Shown: positions 1 through 9,300, numbered from the stretch's first letter. The stretch: DNA of 64,000 nucleotides from Imtechella halotolerans (GCF_028743515.2 NZ_CP117969.2:865001-929000); one strand, 5' to 3'. Program-made: numbers and translations. Notes: generated from the sequence alone by a model not told the origin.

Positions 1-643
1 ATGCCCTTACCTTATGTAATCCAATAACAAAACTATTGTGAATTCTAAAGAATAGTTCATTAGGAAGCAATTCTTCTAAAAATTTCAACTTTTTTGTAAG
101 AAAATAAGATTCACCATTTTCCAGATATATTTTACTGTAATTCCCTTGACTTTCACAATATATTATCTCATCAGTATCTATAAAAATTAGTTTTCCGTCA
201 ATGGGGATGGATATTCGTATATGTGAAGAATCAGTGTTCAATTGAAGTAATTTGTCTTCAAGTAATTTTTGAAGGATTTTGTCCTTTTTTTCATTGTAAG
301 CTTTAAGCAGTGCGTTATTTAAGTCTTCTGAATCGATAGGTTTTAAGAGGTAATCAAGTGCTCTTTCTTTTATGGCCTTAATGGCGTATTCATTAAATGC
401 GGTAGTAAATATAACCGAGAATGTACGATCACTACATTTTGATAAAAAGGAAAATCCATCCATTCCAGGCATCTCAACATCTAAAAAAATACAGTCAACA
501 CTATGGCTCTGTACAAAGGATACGGCATCTGCTGCTTTGGTAAATACCCCAAGTATAGTAACCTGTAGTTCACTGTTTTTTAGTTCCCATTCTAGGCTGT
601 CAATAGCTTTTTTTTCATCATCTATAATTACTACATTAAGCAT
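1..643 (-). CDS. LytTR-family response regulator (C-terminus cut by the window edge)
   Basis: Reading the minus strand from an ATG at 643 gives an uninterrupted frame to base 1 (214 codons, no stop), so the gene runs off the left edge. The start reads MLNVVIIDDEKKAI, a typical receiver start with the acidic DD pair. The phospho-acceptor Asp lies in CIFLDVEMPGMDG and the conserved Lys in DYLLKPIDSE. A LytTR DNA-binding domain begins near residue 145 (IDTDEIIYCESQGNYSKIY). Family knowledge: such regulators are phosphorylated by LytS-type kinases and bind pairs of direct repeats. No kinase gene is visible here; it probably lies beyond the edge. It resembles the regulator at 56501-57244, sharing the LLKPIDSE motif. 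Confidence 0.9.
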   Translation of the reverse strand, partial: MLNVVIIDDEKKAIDSLEWELKNSELQVTILGVFTKAADAVSFVQSHSVDCIFLDVEMPGMDGFSFLSKCSDRTFSVIFTTAFNEYAIKAIKERALDYLLKPIDSEDLNNALLKAYNEKKDKILQKLLEDKLLQLNTDSSHIRISIPIDGKLIFIDTDEIIYCESQGNYSKIYLENGESYFLTKKLKFLEELLPNELFFRIHNSFVIGLHKVRA

Positions 644-1055
644 CGTATTGTCGTTTTTGTTTAAAGGTACAAAATCAGGAATATGAATTAGTTCAATTTT
701 GTATGAATACACTCAATTTACTGATAATGAGTTCGTATTTATACGATTTATGCACAAGATTGACCATTAATGATGAATTGACTACCAGTTATACAAAAGT
801 TTACCCAAACTATACAAATTAACTTACAACTTACTAATAAATGAAGCATTTTTGAAGGGTATTTTTAGATGGTACCTCCCCTTAAGCCAACCTCAAAGTG
901 TATGAAAATAGGTATTTAGTAAAACTGTTTTATAGTAACCATTTGTTTAAGCATTTGGTTTTACCTAATAAAACCTAATCATTGAAAGTGATTAATTCAT
1001 ACATCAAACAAATGGCAATGCATATAAAATTAGTATTAAAGTAAAATTAAAATGT
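644..1055. other. divergent intergenic region with paired direct repeat
   Basis: This 412-bp stretch separates the leftward LytTR regulator from the rightward collagen-like lipoprotein gene and has no credible gene. It must hold both promoters, but I find no clean TTTG / TAnnTTTG pair. The clearest structure is the 8-base direct repeat TATACAAA at 790-797 and 811-818, 21 bp apart start to start, with a small inverted repeat (AGTTT-ACCC-AAACT) between the copies. Confidence 0.5.
790..818. promoter_or_regulatory. candidate LytTR-type binding site (two TATACAAA repeats)
   Basis: TATACAAA occurs at 790-797 and again at 811-818, exactly 21 bp (two helical turns) apart. LytTR domains are known to bind two imperfect 9-bp direct repeats spaced about this far, and a LytTR regulator gene starts 147 bp away on the minus strand. 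That the site serves autoregulation, or control of the lipoprotein cluster at 1056, is inference. Confidence 0.35.
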
Positions 1056-2009
1056 ATGAAGACAAGAATTTTCAATTCACTATTACTAGCTGTATTTATG
1101 ATTGTTGGATTAGCCTGCAGTAAGGAAGGATCTGAAGGTGCTAAAGGGGATACTGGGGATCAGGGAATTCAAGGAATTCAAGGAATTCCAGGAAAGGATG
1201 GTGCAGTTATTCTTTTTGGCAATGGCGCGCCTGTTGAAACATTGGGTAACAATGGGGATATGTACCTAGACCGTGAAAGTAGTGAACTTTATGGGCCCAA
1301 AACCCAGACAGGTTGGGGTGTACCACTACTATTGAAAGGAGAACAGGGAGAACAGGGAGAACAGGGAGAACAGGGAATTTCTGGAACTCCTGGAAGTCAG
1401 TTTTTGAGTGGAAATAGTAATCCGACCATAGGAATAGGTATACCTGGGGATTACTTCTTAAATAAAATCTCAGGTGACCTTTATGGCCCTAAGACTGTTT
1501 CAGGATGGGGCACACCAATCAATCTAAAAGGCACGGCTAATGTGGTGGCTAGTACCTGGATGGATTGGAAACCATGGAACGCTTCAAGTGTTTCATATAT
1601 ACGGGAGGTATCATATCAAATTCCAGCACCCATAATAAATGCCGTTGGGTATTCGTCCTTAGGGAACATGCTATCAGATGGAGGTGTGCTTTTGGTGTAT
1701 ATTACAGGAGAAAGTGGGTGGTGGCAATTTCCATTACCTTATTTCGATCGCGATGGCTGGAAGGCTCGATGGTACGCTCGGACAGGTAACTATACCAATT
1801 TTTATTTCAATGTGTCCAACCCACCTGGGTCATCCCTACCGCAGGCTATAATAGACCTGACAGATGGCCGAAAGATCCGCTATGTGCTCATTCCTGCAGG
1901 TATTCAGATTAACACTGCCAAGATTGGTGAAAAGGATTTCTTGGATGCAAGTACCTTACAGCAATTGAGCTATGACCAGGTTAAGGAGCTATTTGATCTT
2001 GAGAACTAA
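1056..2009 (+). CDS. collagen-like triple-repeat lipoprotein
   Basis: The 317-residue product starts with a lipoprotein signal peptide ending in VGLACS (lipobox Cys near residue 21). Two short Gly-X-Y collagen-like stretches follow: GAKGDTGDQGIQGIQGIPGKDG, and KGEQGEQGEQGEQGISGTPGS around residues 94-113. After each comes the same module with G-D-x-Y-x-L, LYGPKT and GWG, which is common behind collagen-like repeats in Bacteroidota proteins. The remaining ~150 residues form a Trp-rich domain I do not recognise. It is probably anchored in the outer membrane, perhaps surface-exposed as an assembly or adhesion stalk (inference). The repeats are encoded by near-perfect 9-bp DNA repeats. The alternative ATG at 1052 is in another frame. 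It leads a rightward group of envelope genes. Confidence 0.85.
   Translation: MKTRIFNSLLLAVFMIVGLACSKEGSEGAKGDTGDQGIQGIQGIPGKDGAVILFGNGAPVETLGNNGDMYLDRESSELYGPKTQTGWGVPLLLKGEQGEQGEQGEQGISGTPGSQFLSGNSNPTIGIGIPGDYFLNKISGDLYGPKTVSGWGTPINLKGTANVVASTWMDWKPWNASSVSYIREVSYQIPAPIINAVGYSSLGNMLSDGGVLLVYITGESGWWQFPLPYFDRDGWKARWYARTGNYTNFYFNVSNPPGSSLPQAIIDLTDGRKIRYVLIPAGIQINTAKIGEKDFLDASTLQQLSYDQVKELFDLEN
1341..1376 (+). repeat. 9-bp tandem repeat, four copies
   Basis: Four consecutive copies of GAACAGGGA encode Gly-Glu-Gln triplets inside the collagen-like lipoprotein. The copies are identical at the DNA level, so the array is probably recent and may vary in copy number by slippage without breaking the frame. 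A second in-frame 9-bp repeat (GGAATTCAA, two copies plus a variant third) lies at about 1164-1190. Confidence 0.85.
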
Positions 2010-2067
2010 TTGATTTATTCCAGAATTCAATTGAAACTTGAAAATAAATTTGTAACACCCAAAGAGT

Positions 2068-2907
2068 ATGATTACAAAAAGAAAATATGGTTTGATGTTG
2101 TTCTTTATGTTAATGATTTTTATACAGGCTGGACATGCCCAGTTTCTTAAAAAGTTAACTCAAAAGGTTCAAAAAAAGGTGGAAGATGTCGTCTTAGACA
2201 AAACTTCCGATAAAGCAGCTGATAAGACTTCAAAATCGATGGATAAGTTGTTTGATTTTAACTTTAAAAATGGGACCTCCACTGGAAAGAAAGTGGATAT
2301 AAAAGACCTTCCTGCCACCTATAATTTTTCCTATCAATATACCTTAAAAATGACCACCTCTAATGGAGATATGGATATCGATTATTTCTTAGAGCCCGAT
2401 GTCAGTTATATGGGGGTGAGAATGAATGCAGGAGTGCCATTTTTTATGATTACCGACGATGGTACAAATGCGACCTATATGTTTATGGAAAGTGGTGGGA
2501 ATAAAATAGTAACGGCTACTGCCTTGAACATGGATGAAGAAATAGAAGCTATTGAAAATCTAGAGGTGCCAACATTAAATGATTTTACAATTACCGATCT
2601 CCCCAACAAAACATATTTAGGTTACAACTGTATTGGTAAACAGTTTGAAAATGAACAATATGTTTTTACCTCCTATTTTACTATGGATGCTCCGGTTAGC
2701 TTTGACCAGGTATTTAAATCCGAAATGGAACGTTACCCTGGTCCAATAAAGGAGCAATTTCAAGCATATGAAGGGGCGTTACTCATGTATATGGAAATGA
2801 AGGACAAGGTGAATAAAGGTAAAAAGAATACTTCTGGTAGTATGGAGTGTACCTCCATAAAGTCAGTTGATTTTAAGTTTAATACATCGGGATATCAAAA
2901 ATTATAA
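2068..2907 (+). CDS. secreted DUF4412-family protein
   Basis: The 279-residue product has a signal peptide (residues 1-25, cleavage after GHAQ). An amphipathic Lys-rich helix follows (FLKKLTQKVQKKVED), then KTSDKAADKTSKSMDKLF, then a beta-rich domain of the DUF4412 type found in Bacteroidota secreted proteins. The protein at 44013-44822 has the same order, including a nearly identical KTSDKAAEKTSKSMDK segment, so the two are paralogues. The family has no assigned biochemical function; periplasmic or outer-membrane-associated location is inferred from the signal. It begins 58 bp after the collagen-like gene and is followed 11 bp later by the next secreted protein, suggesting one transcript. 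Confidence 0.8.
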   Translation: MITKRKYGLMLFFMLMIFIQAGHAQFLKKLTQKVQKKVEDVVLDKTSDKAADKTSKSMDKLFDFNFKNGTSTGKKVDIKDLPATYNFSYQYTLKMTTSNGDMDIDYFLEPDVSYMGVRMNAGVPFFMITDDGTNATYMFMESGGNKIVTATALNMDEEIEAIENLEVPTLNDFTITDLPNKTYLGYNCIGKQFENEQYVFTSYFTMDAPVSFDQVFKSEMERYPGPIKEQFQAYEGALLMYMEMKDKVNKGKKNTSGSMECTSIKSVDFKFNTSGYQKL

Positions 2908-2918
2908 AAACATAAACT

Positions 2919-3389
2919 ATGAAGAGATTTTTGTACGTGTTAGTAATTGTTATTTGCAGTGTTGCAACCACTGCTTATGGGCAATCCATTTCTGGAAAAT
3001 TGACCACAGAAGGTTGGAGTAAGAGTATCCAAATTAGCTCCCACGAGCCCGTTAGCCTTTTTAAAAATTTTAGAGATGGAAAGCATAAAATACTTTTCCA
3101 TTTTAAAAGCACAGCCGGCGAAAAAGCCATAGTTCTTTTTCAAATGAAAACCACACTCATACATAATGGGAAAACTGTGGGTAGTAGCTATCGCTCAGAT
3201 TGGCCATGGCTACCAGGAGATATGTATGTGCCAGTGGAAGCTTTTGATTTTATACCTCTCATGCAGAAGCAGGCTAATCAGAATAAAGGTAAACTCATGC
3301 CTGGAACTTATGAAATTAGGTTAGAAATGAAGCCTTCAGAGGTGAAATCTGAACCAATTTATACCACACTTTCCTTTAAAATTGGATAA
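2919..3389 (+). CDS. small secreted protein of unknown function
   Basis: The 156-residue product has a clear signal peptide (MKRFLYVLVIVICSVATTAYG, cleavage before QSISG). The mature ~135 residues look like one compact beta-rich domain with many Lys and aromatic residues (HKILFHFKSTAGEKAIVLFQ). I recognise no family and see no metal- or nucleotide-binding motif. It starts 11 bp after the DUF4412 gene and is followed 30 bp later by a lipoprotein gene, so it is probably co-transcribed. A periplasmic or surface role is inference. Confidence 0.7.
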   Translation: MKRFLYVLVIVICSVATTAYGQSISGKLTTEGWSKSIQISSHEPVSLFKNFRDGKHKILFHFKSTAGEKAIVLFQMKTTLIHNGKTVGSSYRSDWPWLPGDMYVPVEAFDFIPLMQKQANQNKGKLMPGTYEIRLEMKPSEVKSEPIYTTLSFKIG

Positions 3390-3419
3390 AAACCAGACAG
3401 AATTAAAAATGAATATTGT

Positions 3420-4151
3420 ATGATTTCACAAAAAAAACTAGCAGCATTTTTAGTTGCTATATGCTTTCTTTCCTGTAGTAAAGAGGATACAGAAGTACCC
3501 ACAATAGATGCCTCTTGTAAAATTAAGAAAGTGGTTAGCCCATTATCTGAGACTATTTTTAGTTTTAATTCTGATGGGAAATTGCATCAGATTAATGACT
3601 CAGAAAGAGGACGGCATACCTATACGTATTTCGATAATACCATCGTGGTTTATGTGGAAGAAAATAGTGGTCCAAAAAAAATCACCTTAACACTTAATTC
3701 ACAAAAACAGGTTATTTCAAGAAATATAGAGGTTAGCCCTACTGTATTTAGTAATGCTCAATTTGAGTATAATGGTACGCAACTGATCACTTACCAGAAT
3801 TCATATTCTGATGGTTTTGAACTTTTTGTAGAATATACCTGGAACCAAGGAAATTTAAAATCTATTTCTATGAATGGTCAATTGATAAGAGAATTTGAAT
3901 ACTATTTGGATAAACCTATAAGTGAAGGTGATCCATACCTATTTGAACAATACTTTTTGTATGGGGAGTACCCGGTTGTCAGAAGTAAAAACTTGATTAA
4001 ATCGATAATTGATCATGATCTTGGAGTTAAAATTTACAATTTTGAATACACCTTTGATTCTGATGGAAGGATTACCACAGTTACTCGGGTCAATGAAGGA
4101 GAGGTTGTAAAAAGTCAATATTCCTATGATTGTAATAAAAATAGCACCTAA
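3420..4151 (+). CDS. lipoprotein with YD/RHS-like beta-strand repeats
   Basis: The 243-residue product has a lipobox signal peptide (LVAICFLSCSKED, Cys near residue 20). The rest is a chain of short strands of the type FSFNSDGKLHQI, HTYTYFDNTIVV, FEYNGTQLITY, YTFDSDGRITTV. This pattern resembles YD/RHS-like beta-strand repeats and the DUF4595-type lipoproteins frequent in Bacteroidota. A short Cys-containing tail (YDCNKNST) ends the protein. There are no catalytic motifs. It is likely a periplasm- or surface-facing structural lipoprotein within the 1056-5421 envelope cluster. Confidence 0.7.
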   Translation: MISQKKLAAFLVAICFLSCSKEDTEVPTIDASCKIKKVVSPLSETIFSFNSDGKLHQINDSERGRHTYTYFDNTIVVYVEENSGPKKITLTLNSQKQVISRNIEVSPTVFSNAQFEYNGTQLITYQNSYSDGFELFVEYTWNQGNLKSISMNGQLIREFEYYLDKPISEGDPYLFEQYFLYGEYPVVRSKNLIKSIIDHDLGVKIYNFEYTFDSDGRITTVTRVNEGEVVKSQYSYDCNKNST

Positions 4152-4187
4152 TCAAAGTTAAGCGATTTCAAATTTTTAATTCCTGTT

Positions 4188-4565
4188 ATGAAACTATGGT
4201 CAAAAAAAACTATTGTAGCAGTGTATTTATGGATGAGTGCATTTTCTATGGTATTTGCTCAGAATGGAAAGCATGTTGGTGCCTCTATATTTTCAAATAG
4301 GACTACGAATAATATCTCGAAGGAACTTAATACAACAGTTATGCCCCTTATGTTTATTGGAAATTATTCAAAGAATTGTGAGGTTAAAATAATGTGGTTG
4401 ATTAGTGGTGATTGGATAACGGTAGACCTAACAGAATCATTAATGGATAAAACCATGTATTGCCCCTATGAAATTAATGAGTTGGAAGAATTTCATGTGG
4501 TATTTACTGATAAAAAAACAAGGCTTAAACCTATCACTTCGAAGTTTAATAGTGCCAATTGGTAA
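4188..4565 (+). CDS. small secreted protein of unknown function
   Basis: The 125-residue product starts with a signal peptide (residues 1-24, ending VFAQN). The ~100-residue mature part contains two Cys (NCEVKIMW and MYCPYE) that could form a disulfide in the periplasm. I do not recognise the fold. It lies 36 bp after the YD-repeat lipoprotein and 157 bp before the next gene, and the codon use looks native. Confidence 0.6.
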   Translation: MKLWSKKTIVAVYLWMSAFSMVFAQNGKHVGASIFSNRTTNNISKELNTTVMPLMFIGNYSKNCEVKIMWLISGDWITVDLTESLMDKTMYCPYEINELEEFHVVFTDKKTRLKPITSKFNSANW

Positions 4566-4722
4566 TCTACTATTAAGTTAGATTTAAACAAAGTAGTTTT
4601 TATTATTCAATCTTTTAATTAGATAAGAAGGATGAATCTATTATGTAATTTGAGAAATATCTATTTATTCATTCAAACTATACAAATAAGAAGTAAGGAC
4701 AATTAAATTAAAGTATACAGAT

Positions 4723-5421
4723 ATGAAGGTATTGTTTGCAGTTTTTGTTTTGTGGTTCTATACCTCAGTAAATGCACAATCATTTAGTGGGAAACTAATG
4801 AATCCTTTAGAAAAAATGCCTGAAATGGATATAATGATCTGGCCAATGGGGATGGATAAGGCAGTAAACATTGGTAAATTAACCGCCGAGGGCATACTGG
4901 AATTTCACTTTCCTGACCAGTCAATTTTTTTAGCATCTAATGAAACCAATGAATTGTTGGTGAATGACTTTGAATATTCACTTATGTTTAATTGCATGGG
5001 GAATAGTTTAATTCAATATCCGGATGCGCTTACTGCTAGATTATCGCCAATTGGGTTATGGTATAAAAATAGGTACGTAGGTGTACTTTTTCCTGTAACC
5101 GATCAAGCACTAATTCCATGGTTGGAGGATGAAGCTTATAACAATCCAGTGAAAGGCACCTTTTATGATATTATTTATGTTTCTAAACCTACTTCATTTT
5201 TGGCTAATTGTACCACTTCATTGCAGTTTTCCTCCGAGAAAATAAATGCTAATTACGAGTATGATTTAGAATTAAAGTTAGGTTTGAATTTTATAGCCTA
5301 TACCATAGAAAGTATTTATGAATTTGATCCACTAATAACCTCCTATAAACCTACTAAGGTCAAGGTTACGAACGTAAAAGATACCAATTCAGATATTCAA
5401 TGGATTGCAAAGTATTTTTGA
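4723..5421 (+). CDS. secreted protein, paralogue of the lipoprotein at 35633-36331
   Basis: The 232-residue product has a signal peptide (MKVLFAVFVLWFYTSVNA, then QSFSG). The mature domain contains the landmarks MDIMIWPMGMDKAVNIGK, a short beta segment ILEFHFP, YVGVLFPVT, LIPWLEDEAYNNP, YDIIYVSKP and GLNFIAYTIESIYE. The protein at 35633-36331, also 232 residues, shows each landmark in the same order, so they are paralogues. Here the N-terminus is an ordinary signal peptide, whereas the paralogue has a lipobox. The function is unknown and I cannot place it in a named family. It ends the rightward cluster; the next gene converges on it. Confidence 0.75.
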   Translation: MKVLFAVFVLWFYTSVNAQSFSGKLMNPLEKMPEMDIMIWPMGMDKAVNIGKLTAEGILEFHFPDQSIFLASNETNELLVNDFEYSLMFNCMGNSLIQYPDALTARLSPIGLWYKNRYVGVLFPVTDQALIPWLEDEAYNNPVKGTFYDIIYVSKPTSFLANCTTSLQFSSEKINANYEYDLELKLGLNFIAYTIESIYEFDPLITSYKPTKVKVTNVKDTNSDIQWIAKYF

Positions 5422-5531
5422 GGTATAAATAATCGTAATCGCTTTAGATTTTAAACTAAAAAAGGAAACTGGTTGCATTATAACTTAGTTGCCTGGTGTC
5501 ATTTGAAGTATTATTTATTTTCTTAAGAAGT

Positions 5532-8500
5532 TTATCTTTTCAATGAAAAGTGACCTGTAAAGGTTTCACCATTACCTAGGTCAACCCTGAACCAATAATC
5601 ATTTGCTATCATGATGTTACTATTATATGTTCCATCCCATCCAATATCCTTATTGGATAAATTTTTTAGTAATTTCCCGTACCTGTCATAAATATAAATC
5701 ATGGCATCTGGGAACATTTCAATTCCTTTAATTTGCCAAAAATCGTTGTATCCATCATCGTTAGGGGTGAAAAATCTAGGGTAATCCAGTATAGTGATCT
5801 CCCTGAAATCCTCTCCACAACCATTTTGGTCTCTAACAAAGACAGTATAAATACCACCTTGAATATTGGAAAAGTAATTACTTATTTGATAATTTATACC
5901 GTCAATTGAATATTCAAAATCACCATCACCCGAGGCTATTATTTCTATATAATTATCCCCTAAGGCTCCAATATTTACCTTTGTAATTTCTGGTAATTTA
6001 GAACGGTTTAATTTGAACTCAAAACTATTTTCACAAAGTACACCGTTGTCCCATTGGGTTATAATTAATCTATATATCCCTGCCTTTATAAGGTCTGCAT
6101 TATAAGTATTTGAAACTGTGGTACCATCTTCAAAAATCCAATTATATGTATTGAAAGATGAATTCACACTTATTGGAAGTGAAGGTTCTAAGTTGCAAAT
6201 AGAATATTCTTCTTCTAAATGTACTTCCGGTAAAGCCATTACAATTAGATCAAATGAGGTCTCTGAATAACAGAGTGGATTCGAAGCATTTTCAACTCTT
6301 ACATTAATTGTTTGCGAATTGGAAACTGTATTTTTAAATAACAAAGGTAATGGACTAGGAAGCTGATTGTATTGTGCATCAAAATACTTTACTATTAAAC
6401 CCGCTTGATTACCAATTAAAATTTGTTCTATATGCGATGTGTCAAATTCGGCATAACCATTTCCTTGGTCACAAGCGTATAAGTTACCAGGCTGGTTAAT
6501 AGTTGGTTTTGTAAGTGTTTTTAATTGCAGAATAGTTTCAGAAAAACATGTTGTTTTAGGATCTGTTACTCTAACTGTTAAAACTTCGTTGTAGGGAATT
6601 GTGTTTGTATAATAATTAGGTAAGGGACCCTCTATTTCGATACCATTTTGATCATAATAGCTAATTTCCATGCCTGTTTGATCTTTTAATACTTGACTTT
6701 CAACATTTGAGGTGTCAAAATATTCAGAAATACCATCGTTATCATCGTCACAACCAATCAAATCTTCAATTGTATGAGCGATAGGAATTTCAATTGTTTT
6801 TAAGGTAATTGTTGATTCATTAACACATCCTGTCATATCATTAGTTGCCCTGACTAGGATAACTTCTTTTTTTGGAACCTTATTTGTATAAGAAGTAGGT
6901 AAGGGAGTAGGGAATAAATTGCCATCTACATCAAAAAAAGTAACTGATATTCCAGTTTGCCCATCAATTAGGGATGATTCAATAAGATTTAAATTAAAAT
7001 TTGCAAAACCATTTGGGTCAATTTCACAACTTGTAAATTCTGCTACACTTGATAATAACGGTTTAGGATTAACAATTAAATCGAATGAAGTCTCTGAATA
7101 ACAACATAAGTTGTTACTATGTGACACTCTAACTGTAATCGTTTCTCGATTTATTATAGTGTTGGTAAAGGGAGAAGGTAAGCTCGTATACTGATTTCCT
7201 GAACCATCAATGAAAGTAACAACTTTATTACTTTGTCCTCCAAGAACTTGACTTTCAATATTTGAAAGGTCGAAAGTTGAGGAAACACCAGTGTTAGCTA
7301 TATCTTCACAAGCATACAAATTATTAATTCCATAAGCAAGTGGTGGTTCAACAACATCTATAGTTTCCTTTAAAACTTCAATTCTGCCATTCAAAGTAGT
7401 AATGTTTGCTGTGACGGTATATTTACCATCAGATGAAAAATCGTGAAAAGGGGATAAATCTGTGGACTCATTATTTACTCCTGAAGCTGGGTCTCCAAAA
7501 TCCCATACCACTGATGAGATACCTTCAGTGCCATTAATACTAAATTCTTTTAAAAATTCTGAACAAATGTTAGAAATGTTTATACCGAAATTATGAGATA
7601 AATGGATTACTTCTCCTGTTACATTAATATAAAAATTAGCATTGGGATGTCCTAGTTCTGCAGTGGTGGCAAACCCATTGATTGTACTCTTATTGGATGT
7701 ACAACCGCGCTGCCAAGAAACGTCATTATCTTGAGAGCTGCCTCCAATGAATGCAACTGCAGATCCATAAACTATCCCTTTATGTACTTCTACTAAAATC
7801 CTTTTCGTACTAGAGGGGACAACTATCGGGTTTTCAAACTGTAATTCAATTATTTGGGGGATATAGCCTATGTTTGGAGGTATATTGATATACTGACTAC
7901 TTCCAATTAAATTGTCTTCAGAGAAAGAGGCAGGGAAGTCATCATCTATGGCATATATATTAAAATTTAAATCTGCTTGCCAGCTAGTGTTGTAGACTGC
8001 AACTTGGCCTGATTTAATAATAAATTCTTCGTCCTCTGTAATTCCAAAATCGGATAATGTAAAAGCTCTCGACCAATAAATATATGAATCTTTGCATGAA
8101 TAAAGGGTAGTTCTAGAAACGTCATCACACACGTTATGTGACAGTCTAGTAGTTGTTCCTGTGGCCTTAATATTAAAATTTTCACCAAATACTTTAATGA
8201 AAAAGTTAGCATTAGGAACTGGATTGGGGAGTTCCGTTGTTTTTGTTCTACCATTGGTATTACAACCATCGTACCAAGATATTCCAGTATCCTCTTCAGT
8301 ACCGGCCATAGTAACCACTGAAGAGGAGGTACTGTACGTGTCTGGATATTTTAAAACCATTACTAATAGTTTTTTAGTACCTGCAGGGACAACAACTGGT
8401 TTGGCAAAGTTGGATTGAATAATCTGAGGAGGACCTTTAAATTCAGCAATGGTTCCAGTAGGTGCTACCCCAATTAATTGGTGATAAAATGCTGAGCTTA

Positions 8501-8795
8501 CATCATTTTCATATTGTTCATCAATACTAAAAAAATTATATTGTAAGGTCGCTCCCGAATTATATTCACTTAGTGCTATCTGTGCAGAGTGGATAATAAA
8601 CTGTTCATTTGGTCCAACACCAAAATCGGAAAGATTAAAAACCCTCATCCAACTTTCCTCAGATTCACATGGAGGCATATTGGTTATGACAGGAGTGTCT
8701 CCAACATTATGAGTTAAGGTTATTTGAGCGCGGGAAAATAAATGACCTAAAAGATAAAGTAACAAAAAACATATAGACTTAGAATACACTCTCAT
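5532..8795 (-). CDS. T9SS type B sorting-domain (gliding-motility-associated C-terminal) repeat protein
   Basis: The 1087-residue product has a signal peptide (cleavage near SRAQ, residue 23). Two tandem ~190-residue units follow, each starting with L-S/T-H-N-V and containing an FNLSDFG-like motif and FFIKV/FYINV. A PKD-like segment comes next (VVWDFGDPASGVNNES). Four or five ~85-residue repeats then carry a C-x-D/E motif and end in V-R-V/A-x-N/D. The C-terminus is the gliding-motility-associated type B sorting signal (FFTPNDDGYNDFW ... IYDRYGKLL ... HFSLKR). The family is exported by the type IX system and placed on the cell surface or released. It probably acts as an adhesin-like protein. 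It stands alone and converges on the lipoprotein cluster. Confidence 0.92.
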   Translation of the reverse strand: MRVYSKSICFLLLYLLGHLFSRAQITLTHNVGDTPVITNMPPCESEESWMRVFNLSDFGVGPNEQFIIHSAQIALSEYNSGATLQYNFFSIDEQYENDVSSAFYHQLIGVAPTGTIAEFKGPPQIIQSNFAKPVVVPAGTKKLLVMVLKYPDTYSTSSSVVTMAGTEEDTGISWYDGCNTNGRTKTTELPNPVPNANFFIKVFGENFNIKATGTTTRLSHNVCDDVSRTTLYSCKDSYIYWSRAFTLSDFGITEDEEFIIKSGQVAVYNTSWQADLNFNIYAIDDDFPASFSEDNLIGSSQYINIPPNIGYIPQIIELQFENPIVVPSSTKRILVEVHKGIVYGSAVAFIGGSSQDNDVSWQRGCTSNKSTINGFATTAELGHPNANFYINVTGEVIHLSHNFGINISNICSEFLKEFSINGTEGISSVVWDFGDPASGVNNESTDLSPFHDFSSDGKYTVTANITTLNGRIEVLKETIDVVEPPLAYGINNLYACEDIANTGVSSTFDLSNIESQVLGGQSNKVVTFIDGSGNQYTSLPSPFTNTIINRETITVRVSHSNNLCCYSETSFDLIVNPKPLLSSVAEFTSCEIDPNGFANFNLNLIESSLIDGQTGISVTFFDVDGNLFPTPLPTSYTNKVPKKEVILVRATNDMTGCVNESTITLKTIEIPIAHTIEDLIGCDDDNDGISEYFDTSNVESQVLKDQTGMEISYYDQNGIEIEGPLPNYYTNTIPYNEVLTVRVTDPKTTCFSETILQLKTLTKPTINQPGNLYACDQGNGYAEFDTSHIEQILIGNQAGLIVKYFDAQYNQLPSPLPLLFKNTVSNSQTINVRVENASNPLCYSETSFDLIVMALPEVHLEEEYSICNLEPSLPISVNSSFNTYNWIFEDGTTVSNTYNADLIKAGIYRLIITQWDNGVLCENSFEFKLNRSKLPEITKVNIGALGDNYIEIIASGDGDFEYSIDGINYQISNYFSNIQGGIYTVFVRDQNGCGEDFREITILDYPRFFTPNDDGYNDFWQIKGIEMFPDAMIYIYDRYGKLLKNLSNKDIGWDGTYNSNIMIANDYWFRVDLGNGETFTGHFSLKR

Positions 8796-9300
8796 CTTTA
8801 GCTGAATCTAATTTAATTTGGTTGAATTAGTAAATCTAAATATATGAAAAATCTGACTTAATTAGAATGTATATTTCATTGACTAATTTAGTTGACTATT
8901 AAAACAATCCTAAAAGTTATCACTGTGAATTTCCTTAATGGTAAGGCTTTAGTGGCTTTAAGTTTTCCATCAGTGTAACTTACAATTAACTGATCTTTAA
9001 ATGATTTAAAATGTTTTGTCTAATAGAGGTCTTCAGAATCATTTTGTAAAAAGGAAAAGTCACTTCCACTTATTCTTTTTTCTTGGGATTTTAATTCTCC
9101 CTTTTTCTACTCTTTTTGAATTTAAAACTACTGGTAGTTTACTTAAAAGTCAGGAAAAATTGCTAGTATACATTTTTTAATATGAATCGGTATGTTAAGT
9201 AGTGCTATTCTCTGGGTGGATTTATCATTTAATGGAATAGAAATAAAGGATTCCTTGTATATTTATAGTATAATGATACATACTTTTGAAAAGGATAAGC
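8796..9300. other. 505-bp divergent intergenic region, no gene
   Basis: No credible coding frame lies here. It separates the leftward T9SS gene from the rightward SDR gene and must contain both promoters. The only marked element is a 16-bp near-palindrome, AAACTAC-TG-GTAGTTT (9125-9140), possibly a protein-binding site. Long AT-rich tracts fill the rest. Confidence 0.45.

Noticed and set aside
372-686. Plus-strand 104-codon frame at the left edge
   Set aside because: It is antisense to the clear LytTR regulator on the minus strand and shows no family features.
9281-9288. TACTTTTG, a perfect -7-like match upstream of the SDR gene (with TTG 23 bp before it)
   Set aside because: It lies only 12 bp before the chosen ATG, so the leader would be about 6 nt and the ribosome-binding stretch would overlap the promoter. 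Treated as chance.
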